From Melampsora larici-populina 98AG31 (taxonomy: Eukaryota > Basidiomycota > Pucciniomycetes > Pucciniales > Melampsoraceae), in the NCBI RefSeq assembly GCF_000204055.1, contig NW_006768829.1:235663-299662 (forward strand): a stretch of DNA of 64,000 nt. Reading direction: 5' to 3'. Position numbers and translations under genes: made by a program. Below, piece after piece: positions 1-10,960 of the stretch; the stretch's first letter is position 1, and every line of letters begins with the position of its first letter. The notes beneath the pieces were generated by a model that searched no databases, was not told the DNA's origin, and worked only from the letters and a program-made list of their open reading frames with translations.

Positions 1-29
1 CTAGCTCATCTCCCAGCGAACGAGTTGGA

Positions 30-3000
30 TTGGCTGGCGGTTCAACTACACTTGAAATTCAAGGAAGAGGAAACGTCACCTTAGTAGGACCTTCCGGTGA
101 TCTTACAACATTGACCGACTGTCTTCTTGTCCCATCTTTGAAACAAAACTTAATTGCTGGTGGTAGACTTTTATATGAAGGATGGATCACTACTCCTCGC
201 GATAATGGTTCATTCGTTATTCAAAAGGATGGAAAAACGGCACTTACCGGAAAGGTTGATCCAACGTCTATGCTACTCCACGTCAATGCGGTTCGTACAT
301 TATCATCTGAACCCAGTCCTAGCTCTGCCGCAATAACCGACAACATCACTGAAACACTCCAACTTCTTCATCATCAACTAGGTCACCCGAATCTTGCATA
401 TTTAAAGCAAATGATCAAGGGGGATATAGTGTTGGGAATTCCTGTTTCTTTATCAAAAGTTGTATTGCCACAAACACTACCATGCAATTCATGTGACTTA
501 GCAAAAGCTCATCGTCAACCGCACTCTCAAACTCGTACTAGATCTCTGCATCCATTAGATAATGTCCACATAGACCTAAGTGGAATAATGCGTACACCTG
601 CCCTATGTCGAAGCCTCTATTTTATCCTTTTCACTGATGATCATACATCATTTCGTCACATTACTGGCCTTAAATCAAAAGAGAAGGAAGAAGTTCATGA
701 TGCTATTCAAACATATCTTTCCCTAGTTGAACGTCAATGTGATCGAAAGGTGAAATGTCTTACCCTTGATGGTGGCGGTGAATTTCTTAACGACGTAATG
801 TTACCATGGTGTCAAAGTCAAGGTATATACCTTAGAATTACCGCCGCTTACACTCCTGAAGAAAACGGCGTTGCAGAACGATCCATGCGCACCATAGTCT
901 CCAAAGGTAGAGCAATGCTACTTCGAGCAAACTTACCAATTCGGTTCTGGATGGAGGCGGTGAAGAATGCAGTCTTCTTAATCAACCGCACCATGACCAC
1001 GACTATTCCGAAAAACAAAACCCCTTTTGAAATGTGGTATGGAAGAAAACCAGATATATCCCATATCCGGGCTTTTGGGTGTCTTGCCTATGTGCTCATC
1101 AGAAAACCTGACCGCGATAACAAATACGCACCAAATTCTGAACACGGTGTTTTAGCAGGTCATACCAAACACAATAGAAACTACAAGATTTTTACGCTTA
1201 AAGATTCTAAGATTGTTATCACACATGATGCTTCTTTTCGAGAAGATGTCTATCCTTTCACACAACTTCCTACTTTTGACATATCTCATTTGACAGCAGA
1301 TGAAGAAAACGTCGATCAACTCGTCTTACAAACTGAACCACCTGTATTGCCTGCTACTGAACCAGACAACGATATCGATGAACAACTAGTCACTGTAGCA
1401 GACGTTCCCATTGAACCCTTACCCGATGTTCTTCCTCAACCTTCACTCCCACGTCGTTCAACTAGGGAGGTGCGGCCGGTAGACCGTTTTATTCCTAATT
1501 CTAATTTCGTCTTCTGGTATAACAACAAACTTTATTATGATGTATTCATACCCAGAGGGGACGTCAGCGCTTACGCATTTGCCGTCGAATCAACTGTTCG
1601 CCTAATAACTGAACCTGGGTCATACAAGCAAGCCATGAAAAGTACTGATTCAGCTGAGTGGAAGAAGGCGTGTGATAAGGAAATTGAAAACATGACTCGT
1701 AAAAACGTCTGGACCATCGTCGACCGTCCGCTGGATGCACCAGTGGTAGGTTGTCGATGGCACTTCAAAATCAAACACCGGCCTGATGGATCCATCATCA
1801 AATACAAAGCACGTCTTGTAGCAAAAGGATTTACTCAAACATTTGGTGTTGACTACGATAAAACTTATGCGCCAACTGGTAAACCCGCCTCGTATCGAGT
1901 ACTTGTAGCAATTGCAGCTTATTTTGGTTGGAGCATTCATTCTATGGATGCGGTGGCCGCTTTCTTGAATTCATTGTTAAAAGAGAAGGTTTACATGGAG
2001 CAAGCGGAAGGTTATGAAAGTCTTGGTAGCGAAGATCACGTCTGTGAACTATTGCGTGCGCTCTACGGGCTCAAGCAGTCGGCCCATGAATGGAACAATG
2101 AGTTTAAAACTATGCTGTCACCATTGACTTTGTTCAGGCTGAGGGTGATGAGTGCGTATTCATTAGACGTCGCTCACAGTTTGATATTATCATTTTTTAC
2201 TTGCACGTCGACGACATGGCAATTACTGGCACCAACCAATCCATTCCCGGTTTCAAGAAAGAAGTTATGGCTTTCTGGGAAATGGATGACCTCGGTGAGG
2301 CGACTTGCGTGGTTGGAATCGAAACCCTGCGTGTCAGCAAACACCACTACGCTATCCACCAACGGTCAATGACGGAGGCACTCCTATTGCGATTCGGCCT
2401 ATCAGACTGCAAGCCGGCCTCAACACCCATTCAAGGAGGCTTAAAACTCACCACCTCAACTAGCGAGGAGGCTGCTTCTTTCGCCAAACTCAACTGACCC
2501 TATCTATCCGGAGTCGGTAGCTTAATGTACCTGGCACAATGCACACGCCCCGACATCGCGTACGCCGTGGGTGTTTTATCACGTCATCTGGATACCCCTT
2601 GCGAGCGCCACTGGGATGCCTTGCAACACGTCATGCGGTACTTGCGAGGTACGCTTAGCCTTGGCATTCATTATCACGCCGGGGACACCACCATTTTCAA
2701 GATGCAAGCTAGCTGGAACGTACCTATCACAAATGTCGACTCTGACTGGGCTGGCGATAAAAGTTCAAGATGTTCTACTACAGGTTACTTGACAACTATC
2801 TTCGGTGGGGCCATATCTTGGAGGTCTCGTTTGCAACAAACAGTTGCACTTTCTTCAACAGAAGCGGAGTACCGCGCCACAACTGAAGCTGGTCAAGAAA
2901 CTCAATGGTTACGAAACTTATTTCGCTATGTTGGTCTTGAGTACTCTGGCCCAATCAACATTAACTGCGACAACTTGGGAGCATTGGATCTGGCATCTAA

Positions 3001-3193
3001 CGCGGTGCACCATGGAAGGACCAAGCACATCGAAATTGAACATCATTGGATACGTGAACAGGTCAATCAGGGTCGAATCAATTTAGTTTATTGCAAGTCC
3101 TCCGAGATGACAGCGGACTTGCTAACAAAACCTTTGCATCCTGGGCCGTTTTGGGAGCATATGAAGGGGGTAGGATTAAGAAGATGTGTCTAA
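30..3193 (+). pseudogene. Ty1/Copia polyprotein, 5'-truncated by the window edge, one frameshift and one stop
   Basis: Retrotransposon Gag-Pol remnant. In order it shows a GAG-pre-integrase zinc region (HHQLGHPN then CNSCDLAKAH, around 370-510), the integrase core (VHIDLSG, TLDGGGEF, TPEENGVAERS: the D, D and E positions, 560-900), the reverse transcriptase start (WKKACDKEIENM, VARLVAKGFTQ-like, 1650-2100) and RNase H with the Copia tail (DSDWAGDKSSR, SSTEAEYRA, TADLLTKPLHPG, 2700-3190). The frame changes by one base near 2118-2130. After that the other frame gives DECVF and the catalytic HVDDM (2150-2215). A TGA at 2495-2497 sits where an arginine CGA would fit. Gag and the 5' LTR lie left of the window. 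The element is otherwise well preserved, so I read it as fairly recent but inactive. Confidence 0.93.
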
Positions 3194-3214
3194 TTTGTGT
3201 CTTGATTGAGGGGG

Positions 3215-3640
3215 TGTGTCGAAATACAATCAAGACACTTACCCTGACCGTTGTATGACGGACGTATGGTAGCGGTTTTTGGAGTTGGATTTAGGTTTCT
3301 TTCGTTTTTGTTATCAGAGATGTTTTAGTGTTTGTGATCTTTGTAGACGAGTCAAGAAAAGTGTCTCGTACATCTTTCCCAATAACGTTGTTGTTCATCT
3401 TTCCCAATATTTTATTTTGATCTTTTTCACTTCTATGTATAGCAAGGCTCGGTTCTCAATCTCCCTCTCTTTCCTCATCTTTTGGAAAGAGAGTGAGTAC
3501 CTTTTCGCCTTTTTCACTATACACGTTATCTTACTAATATATCTATATGTGTTAGAAATCCTTAAGATCATCATCTTCGAGCTTTTGAGTTCTTTATAAA
3601 AGTTTTCTCATCACTTATATTTTCCTCCTGCTATCTAGGT
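3215..3640 (+). repeat. 3' LTR of the Copia element (start clear, end not resolved)
   Basis: A purine-rich tract (GATTGAGGGGG) directly precedes TGTGTCGAAATACAATC at 3215, the usual polypurine tract followed by an LTR starting TG, 22 bp after the pol stop. A TATA-like TTTATAAAAG lies near 3592. The 5' LTR is outside the window, so the end cannot be fixed by comparison. The LTR may continue into the duplicated block to about 4049. Confidence 0.55.
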
Positions 3641-4049
3641 ACATTTTATTTCTCTCATACGCTCTTTTATTATGTCCTGTCTTCTCATGTCTCTTATTTC
3701 TTTTCTACTTGTCTTTAGGTTAGTTCCTTAGAGGTCTGCATACCTCGAGCTGGAGAAGAGTGCTTACCTTTAGCACTGGTTTATTAGGTTAGTTAACAAG
3801 TAATAAATAATATCTTTTGGAAAGAGAAAATCCTTAAGATCATCATCTTCGAGCTTTCGAGTTCTTTATAAAAGTTTTCTCATCACTTATATTTTCCTCC
3901 TGCTATCTAGGTTAGTTCCTTAGAGGTCTGCATACCTCGAGCTGGAGAAGAGTGCTTACCTTTAGCACTGGTTTATTAGGTTAGTTCCTTAGAGGTCTGC
4001 ATACCTCGAGCTGGAGAAGAGTGCTTACCTTTAGCACTGGTTTATTAGG
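3558..4049 (+). repeat. Duplicated LTR-like block with three 69-bp repeats
   Basis: A block of about 79 bp containing TTCTTTATAAAAGTTTTC occurs at about 3558-3637 and again at about 3831-3910. A 69-bp unit (starts TTAGTTCCTTAGAGGTCTGC, ends GGTTTATTAGG) occurs at 3720-3788, 3912-3980 and 3981-4049, the last two in direct tandem. The copies look identical by eye. Each 69-mer contains CTCGAG and the small inverted pair AGTGCT/AGCACT. It probably arose by duplication inside or beside the Copia LTR. Confidence 0.8.
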
Positions 4050-4299
4050 TGTTCTCATTCCTAGCAATCTCATTAGCAACATCGATAATCACCTTCATCT
4101 CCAACAAGACCAAAGTATCGAATCCGAAGAAATTCAAGTCAAGCAGAATTCGATTACTAATAGTTTTACCACTAAAAACAACTTCTCCACAGGTCAGTGA
4201 CTTTCCTCTTTACCGATTGTCATCTTCGTCGGATTGAGGTGATTCTTCTTACCTCAGAAGATAAGAGCCTTCTATCGTAATCCGTAATCCTTGACCATC

Positions 4300-4991
4300 A
4301 AGAGATGTCCAAAGCTAACAAGGCGGATAAAAATCTAAAAACCTAAAACACTCATCCAATTCTTCAACAAGACACAATACTGTAGAGAAACCCCATAAAA
4401 ATCTTAATGACTAAGATGTACAGTTTAAAGATCTAGATAAACTTCAAGAATTTGAGGACAATCTTGATGATGATGAAGACCTCAAAGATATCCAATTAGA
4501 TCAACTAGAATACATGGATACACTCTTTGACATTAGTTTATTTGAAAATGAAAAATATTCGGATAAAGAAGGCAATACAAATGAGGTTGATGTTGGAATA
4601 CTTACATAGTCACAGTGTGAACTCTCTCGTATTCCTTATGTCACATGTCAATGATGTGCTTTCCATCAACCTGCTTCTTATATATTGTTTAGTTTCTATT
4701 TCTCATGTCAAGATCATATGATCTTTTTAGTGTTTGTTTGTTACATAAAACTCTGCGTATATATACGCTCTGGAGCTGCACGAGGAAAGGGTTCTTTTTC
4801 CTTACCCTTTCCATTTCTTATTCGTGCGCTCCAGGTACGTTGTTTTTGTCTTCTTTAGTATCATGTTTGTGGTTCTCATGAAATTGAAAGATTACTCTTT
4901 ACATTTCTTATTCGTGCGCTCCAGTTGATCGCAACAGTTGATGTATCTCCTCCTGAAGATGAGGATTGGAACAAGGAAGAACTAATTTTGT
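4300..4991 (+). pseudogene. Decayed fragment, possibly hAT transposase
   Basis: A 60-codon acidic open stretch at about 4432-4611 (LDKLQEFEDNLDDDEDL, ending VDVGILT then a stop) is followed in frame by SQCELSRI. A second short stretch near 4924-4991 reads VDVSPPEDEDWNKEEL and a stop. The acidic linker before a VGILT/QCEL motif resembles the middle of hAT transposases found in rusts, from memory. No intact domain remains. The hairpin at 4770-4834 lies between the two stretches. Confidence 0.3.
4770..4834. repeat. Imperfect hairpin
   Basis: CTGGAGC-TGCACGA-GGAAAGGG pairs with CCCTTTCC then TTCGTGCGCTCCAG across a short loop. A second copy of the right arm (TTCTTATTCGTGCGCTCCAG) ends near 4924. 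It could be a remnant transposon end. No target duplication was found. Confidence 0.45.
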
Positions 4992-4999
4992 GATTAACT

Positions 5000-5649
5000 T
5001 TGTTACTAGTACTGCAGACTCAGTATAGTTGTTCAGCATTAAAATTTGACACACAAAACAGAAAGAAGACTATACTTTTCAAATGGTTTGGTGCCTCCAT
5101 ATTTGTCTCTTTCGGAAAGAAATATTTTTTATCCTGTGGAGCACCTCCATGCCGCCACCAAGGGCACCTGTTAAAAATCAAAAAGTAGCACCTTGGCACA
5201 TTCCAAATCCAAACCACATGCTCCCCATGTGACTTACAACTTATCAGCACTTTTCAGCCTGATTAGATTTTGGTTTGACAGAGGCTATCTCCAATCCACA
5301 ATCACACTGTCTTGCACAAAACAAATCCCACAATTTCCACAGGGAATATTATAGAACAAAGTCTTCCCCATATTTTGCCCACTTCAGATCCTTCTCAAGA
5401 GGTTTTGAAGTTGAGGGTCTAAAGCACCTCAAGGTACATTTCATACCGGATTTATTTTATTTTATTTAGTTTTTTGCTGTGAAAACAGTACATACACATG
5501 TGTATGTGAGTCAAATTAGGCTCAAAACATCTTTTGCCTCCCACTATCTCTACAATTCTATGATTGATCAGGTAAGATGTATAATCTTGCTTTATACTTT
5601 AGCAACTCTCTATCACCTCCTAACTTCTCCTTAAAAACCCAATCCCAAT
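5000..5649. other. No recognisable gene
   Basis: AT-rich sequence with only short open frames on either strand and no motif or repeat I recognise. It borders the truncated end of the minus-strand Copia relic. Confidence 0.5.
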
Positions 5650-6064
5650 TGCTTGACAACCTGCTGGAAGTATTACAACATCCCACACTTTTCTTGTATC
5701 CATATTCTTGAGTTCAGCCTCTATTGCTTGATTCCAGTCTGTTTTGCCGGGACCCATCAAGGCTTGTCAATAAGTTTTCTGCAAAACATTTTTGACGCTG
5801 ACTGCATTCTCTATTCTTCAAGATCCTTCAGGCAGAATATTGAAGGTGTTAATGTTACTTGATATGTTGTTTGGAGCTTCTGACCAAACCTGGTATTCCC
5901 AACCTGGCTTAGCCTTTTCAGTCAGTTGCTTGATGATCTTGTCTTTGTCTGCGCCATCACCTTTGTCCTCTTCAGCAAAAGGAGTCTCATCCAGAATCAC
6001 ATCTGCTACAGGTGATGGTGATACAGGTGGAGATTGAGCCTGTGGTAAGACGGGATCTGACAAC
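5650..6064 (-). pseudogene. Copia relic: integrase-RT linker and start of reverse transcriptase
   Basis: The minus strand reads SDPVLPQAQSPPVSP, then NILPEGS, stop, RIENAV, then TY, stop, QALMGPGKTDWNQAIEAELK and NMDTRKVWDVV. This is the typical proline/acidic linker followed by the first RT segment of Copia. Both stops are TGA where CGA (Arg) is expected. It continues directly from the integrase part at 6911: removing the foldback element at 6068-6910 with one AGT copy joins the frames without a shift. The rest of RT and RNase H is missing below 5650. Confidence 0.8.
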
Positions 6065-6067
6065 AGT

Positions 6068-6910
6068 CACTACAAGAAAGATAATATTTTCTGGGCAGAA
6101 AATTAAATTATTGATACACAAAAATATTGAGAGGCCAGGAGGAGAGCAAAAAATGAATAAAAATATGCATCTTGTTCCCTGCGTTGAGAACTTCACTCTG
6201 CATATTTTTCTGTATTTTTACAGTCCATATTGATAAGTGTACTAACAATAAACCTTGATAATCATCCAATTACAACCTGTAACAAGCACTGAAATTTGGC
6301 TCATTAGTGTTTTGAGAAACTTTTGATTTCTGAAAATACTCATAAATTNNNNNNNNNNNNNNNNNNNNNNNNNNNNNNNNNNNNNNNNNNNNNNNNNNNN
6401 NNNNNNNNNNNNNNNNNNNNNNNNNNNNNNNNNNNNNNNNNNNNNNNNTGGACCACACCTGCAGGTTGGTTTGCTAAAAAAGATATCTTCTTTTTTATAC
6501 ATTAGTACATACAGATCCATAGAATGATTGTCATACTAGCTACATAGTTCTTGATCTTATGAAAGTTCGAGAGGAAGAGTTCAGCTTTCTAATGCACTTA
6601 AAATCGAGTGTTTTGAGGCAGATTTGACAAAGTTATAGGTGTTTTCAGAAATCAAAAGTTTCTCTAAACACTAATGAGCCAAATTTCAGTGCTTGTTACA
6701 GGTTGTAATTGGATGATTATCAAGGTTTATTGTTAGTACACTTATCAATACGGACTGTAAAAAGATGGAAAAATATGGAGAGTGAAGCTCTCACCGCAGG
6801 GAACAAGATGCATATTTTTATTTATTTTTTGCCCTTCTCCTGGCCTCTCAATATTTTTGTGTATCAATAATTTAATTTTCTGCCCAGAAAATATTATATT
6901 TTGTGTAGTG
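6068..6910. mobile_element. CACTA-type foldback element (MITE-like), copy A
   Basis: It starts CACTACAAGAAAGATAATAT and ends with the inverted counterpart (TATTTTGTGTAGTG). The arms match as inverted repeats over roughly 270-280 bp. Flanks are AGT at 6065-6067 and 6911-6913, a 3-bp target duplication as expected for CACTA elements, whose plant members also begin CACTACAAGAAA. No protein is encoded. It is inserted in the Copia linker. The 100-base gap lies in its centre. The same family recurs at 51675-52490. Confidence 0.9.
6349..6448. other. Assembly gap of 100 N
   Basis: A run of exactly 100 N, the usual size for a gap of unknown length. It falls near the centre of a long inverted repeat, where assemblies often break. 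Confidence 0.99.
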
Positions 6911-7900
6911 AGTGGAGGATCAGGTGAAGGGGGAGTTTGAGGATTGTCAAGATATTGAGATGGCTGATCCCCCAGCAAAGGTTCAACAGCATCAGGTGTC
7001 AAGAAGACCTCTTCACTGAATAATCCGTCAATTACCTCATCACTGACTTTATCTGATACATTGATGCCTGGAAAGTTAGTAACGTCAAAAGTCACATCAT
7101 GAGAATAAACAATACAACCATCATCCAATTGTACTTGATAATTTTTCATTCCCACTTGATAGCCCAACAAGATTCCTTGAGCAGAAGTGTTATCAAATTT
7201 GTGACAAAACTGTTTAGGGATTAAAACAAAAGCTTGACAACCAAAAGGTTTCAACCTGCTATAGTCAAAACATTGACAAAACCATAACTCATAAGCTGAT
7301 TTATCACCTGTGATTTTGGCTGGTGTGACATTTTCCAGAAAAACTGCTGTCGTTACAGCCTCTGACCAGAAAGAGTAAGGTAACTCTGCTTGTAGCAGTA
7401 GAGTTCTAGATTTTTTTGCAGTGGTCCGATTTCCCTGTTCAGATACAGGATTTTTCTGTGGTGTGTACGGAGCGCTAAGACGAGAGGTGGTAACATTTTC
7501 TTTCAACAATTTCTGAAACTCTCAAGACATATTCTCCACCTTTGTCATTGACCAAACTCACAATCTTTTTGTGACGAAAGGCTTCAACATTGTTTTGAAT
7601 TTTAAAAAGCACAAGAAAGTTTTTGATTTTGATTTTGTAATGAATACATATGTGGAGATTTGGAAGAATGAAAGTGTCCAGAATACGGTAGACAGTGACC
7701 TTTACAGAGTTTACACATTTCACAGTGCCATACAGAAGGTTCTTGGACATTGTACATCATCTTAAGGCAGTTGGGTCCGGGATGACCTCCCTGTCTGTGT
7801 AAAACGTTGTAGTCAGAAATGGAGATGTTGACACAGGGAAAGGGAGTGGGCTTTGACGTGCCTAATGTGATTTCTAGTTCAATGACCTGATTTTGCACAT
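6911..7900 (-). pseudogene. Copia relic: pre-integrase and integrase with frameshifts
   Basis: The minus strand shows a GAG-pre-integrase piece (HRQGGHPGPNCLKMM, 7602-7898), an integrase fragment with VNDKGGEYV near 7540, and then APYTPQKNPVSEQGNRT, LPYSFWSEAV and KPFGCQAFVLIPK down to about 7050. The order matches Copia integrase, but the frame changes at least twice (near 7510 and 7600) and part of the core is missing. The reading frame then passes into the inserted CACTA-type element, which gives a false C-terminus. The Gag part lies upstream at 8308-9072. Confidence 0.85.
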
Positions 7901-8307
7901 GTCAGACAAAGCCTCCTACACCTGGTTTGGTCATTAAGATGTTGTCAACCACATTTTGAATACTGTAGCCGTCCATGAGGAGAGACCCCATGCTGATCAA
8001 GCAACAGCCTAGGTCTGGAACATGAAGCACTTGAAGTACAATCTCATTGTCAGCGGAATTGCATCTGATTTTTCCTTTGCCGGAAATTTGAATAGCCGTG
8101 CGATCAGCTAAGACAACTAACTGAATATGAGATGGCTTTGTAATGTTTCAAATAATTACAATCTGGCACCATGTAGTGTGAACAACCGCTGTCCAGAAAG
8201 ATTGACTTGTGATCTGATGACATGACCACAAAGGCTTGCGCCTCAAAGAAGGAGTTGGTGGCCATAGCTGCAGGTGCTCTAGGACGAGAGCTGGTGAGTC
8301 GAGCTGG

Positions 8308-9072
8308 TCAAAGACTTGGATTTACCTGCCAACACTCAGTCAAGGTATGGCCTTTGGCGTACGCGCTGTGGCGTCCGTTAGAGCAATTGAAAATCAAAGG
8401 TCTTTGAGTAGTTGATTGTTGAAGTGATCTCGGTTGGTGCACAGCAAGAGCCAGAGTGGTGGCATGATCCCCTTTGTCTTTGATAGCCAAGAGTTGATTT
8501 TGTAGATATTTGAGGACTTTTTCAGGAGTACAGGGACACTCCTTTCTTAAAAGAGTTTTTGTGATGTCCATGGAAGCTTGTAGCTTTGTTACAATGGTTT
8601 CCCCAAGATATTTCAGAGCAATGTGTTTTATGCCATCTATGGCAAGCATACCAGCCAAGACGTGCTGAGTGTCTGTGATGTAGGCCTCAAGATTGGAAAA
8701 GGTGAGATCAATGAATTTGAGATAGGCTCTAGCCTGATTCTCATCAGATAATGACTGAAAGTGCTCCTTTAGAATACTCCATATTTTTATAGGATCCACA
8801 ACAGCATCTTTTCCTGTGATGCGTACTCGATTATCTTGACTGATGCATCCGTACAGAATTCCCGTGGCTTTCTTCTTTCTAGCAAGAAACAAGGTTAAGG
8901 AAACAGAACTGTTGTCAGTTTTGACTGAAGCCACTGGTGGCGAATCAATGTTGATGAATTCTTCAAGGTTATCCATCATTAGATGAGCAGTGACATTGCC
9001 AGCCCACTTGACATAGTTGGTTTTGGCGAGTTTTGGAAAGCGGGTGCATGCATTGTTGGTGTTTTCAGACAT
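8308..9072 (-). pseudogene. Copia relic: Gag
   Basis: Gag-like protein of about 254 residues starting at ATG 9072 (MSENTNNACTRFPKLAKTNY). It has the Copia Gag layout: an N-terminal motif on binding a target (YVKWAGNVTAHLM), a central helical region (IWSILKEHFQSLSDENQARAYLKF), and a damaged zinc knuckle near the end (CSNGRHSAYAKGHTLTECW) with one cysteine lost. A longer start at 9111 exists, but the ATG at 9072 fits the family better. The protease and pre-integrase part downstream (7900-8300) is out of frame. Confidence 0.8.
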
Positions 9073-9458
9073 TTTGTGTGTATATGAAGACCGATGATGA
9101 TGGTTGATCAATTTTTTTTTCCAGGTGATGTAAGTGTTTTGCGCTTACTGGAGCGCTGGGCTCATAACCAAACAAGTTCAGGTGTGAATGTCTTTTGTCT
9201 GAGAAGAACAAAGATCAGATATCAGTCTATGTGAGACTGATGTTTGATCAAAAGGAATTCACAATCTAAGGAAACAAAAGATTGTAAAGAATTATCATAA
9301 TGAGTTTGATGAAGAAAAAGAATGTCAGCCCTGAGCCCTGTGTACAGGACCACGGACTAACAAACACAAATGTAAATATATGTGATATATGTAAGTATAG
9401 GTAACTTGTCTAAAACCATAAGAATTACACCTCATGACTCAGTATCAAGAGTCACTTA
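9073..9458 (-). other. Leader and probable LTR side of the minus-strand Copia relic
   Basis: Upstream of the Gag start the minus strand reads TGGTTATGAGCCCAGCGCTC (about 9146-9165), which resembles a Copia primer-binding site. Sequence to 9458 would then be LTR, cut by the PIF element at the TTA target 9456-9458. LTR ends could not be matched to another copy, so this is inference. Confidence 0.35.
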
Positions 9459-9748
9459 GAGCATCTCCAATCGTTGGATTAACGGGGCGGATTAGTTAAA
9501 TATTTAACTAAACCCGACCCGAAATTCACAGCCGTGAATCTTTAGGCCGGGGTTAGTTAAATATTCTTTAAAAAATCTTCAAGCGGCGTCAAATTTACTC
9601 CCAGCTAACCCCGGCGTTAACTAACTCCACGACCCTTGATTTAACCCCGTCTCACCCTATCAAACCCTGCACCCACCTCACCAACACCCACACCACTCCA
9701 CATCACTCTCACCACGCCTCATCACACACCTCATCAAACCTTCTCTTG

Positions 9749-10662
9749 ATGGATGGATCCACTCCGAGTACTACACGAGCAGCCAGGACTCGATCACCCA
9801 ACTGGACCGTTTTAGAAGACGAGCAATTGGCAATTTCGTGGGTCACTGTCAGCGAGAACACGATTCAATCAAATAATCAGTCTGGTGCGATATTCTATGG
9901 AAAGGTGGCTGAGCATTACAACGAAGCAGCCAAGAACCACAACTGGATCGAGCGGACAGATAAACAGGTCCAGAACCAGTGAGTTTATATGACTCACCTT
10001 TGACTTTGTGACCTTGAACTGATTGGATCTTTAGTTGGAAACCTCTGAACACCGCTACGTTGAAATTCTCCGCCATCTACTGGCCAATTGTCCGGAACCC
10101 TCCTAGCGGATCCGCTCCCAGCGACTTCATGGGTATAGCTAAGAAGGAGTACTTTAATCAAACTAAGGAGGTGTTTGAAGATGAGGTGGCGTGGCAGGTG
10201 TTGCATCGACATCCTAAATGGGCTCAACCCATCGATCCGCTCAAGAAATCCTCAGTCAACACTTCAGTCTCATCCTCCATCAGCTCGCCTATCATTTCTA
10301 CACGTTCATCACCACCACCACCTTCTTCCGACCCGTTTGAACGTCCTATTGGCCAAAAAAAAGCCAAACGACAACACCAAGAGGCTGACTTAGATACAGA
10401 GAGGACTGAAGAGCTCAAGCGAGCTTCAGACATTCAGGAACGAAAGCTTGCGGTGCTAGAACAAGGACACAAGCTCGCTGATCGTGCTCTTCAAATCGAT
10501 GCTGAGGCTAAGAGAAGTCACGCTTATTACGAGGATATGAAAGTGTTAACAACTTCTCCCGACTTATGTCCAGATGAAGAGTCCAAAGCTGTTTTAAAGT
10601 TGATGAAAAGTAGATTGTTGAAGAAGTACTCAAATGATGAAGAGGGTCAAGCTGATGATTAG
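9749..10662 (+). CDS. PIF/Harbinger accessory protein with SANT/Myb-like domain
   Basis: Two exons, 9749-9978 and 10035-10662, joined by a 56-bp GT-AG intron, give about 285 residues. The open frame begins at a TTG at 9746, but the first ATG is 9749. Residues 20-110 form a SANT/Myb-like region (SPNWTVLEDEQLAISWV, ERTDKQVQNHW across the splice, LKFSAIYWPIV) of the kind that partners Harbinger transposases in DNA binding and nuclear import. A serine/proline linker follows, then QKKAKRQHQEADLDTERTEE and a charged, probably coiled-coil tail. The frame is open throughout. It runs convergent to the transposase gene. Confidence 0.85.
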
Positions 10663-10960
10663 ATTAGTAGTTTAAACTTAACCTCAATAGTTTTTATTAG
10701 TTGTATCCGATTTAGTGGATCTCATCTCATCTCATGTTTTACACTTTTATTTTTTTTGTTCTATCGATTTGGCTGCTCAATACTATAGCTGAAATACAAG
10801 TCATTTTCATGTATGCTTTTAACAACTTGGCATCTAACAACTTGGCATGTGAGAGAATATGAAAATAAGAAAGATACACAATCCATCTTCATGAGATATG
10901 TGAAATCGAGACAAACTACATGATAACAAGTTAGTAAAACTTGTAGGAAGTGATGAGTTC

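Noticed and set aside
6242..6520. Open frames spanning the N run
   Set aside because: Unknown bases create false open frames; the surrounding sequence is the inverted arm of a foldback element.
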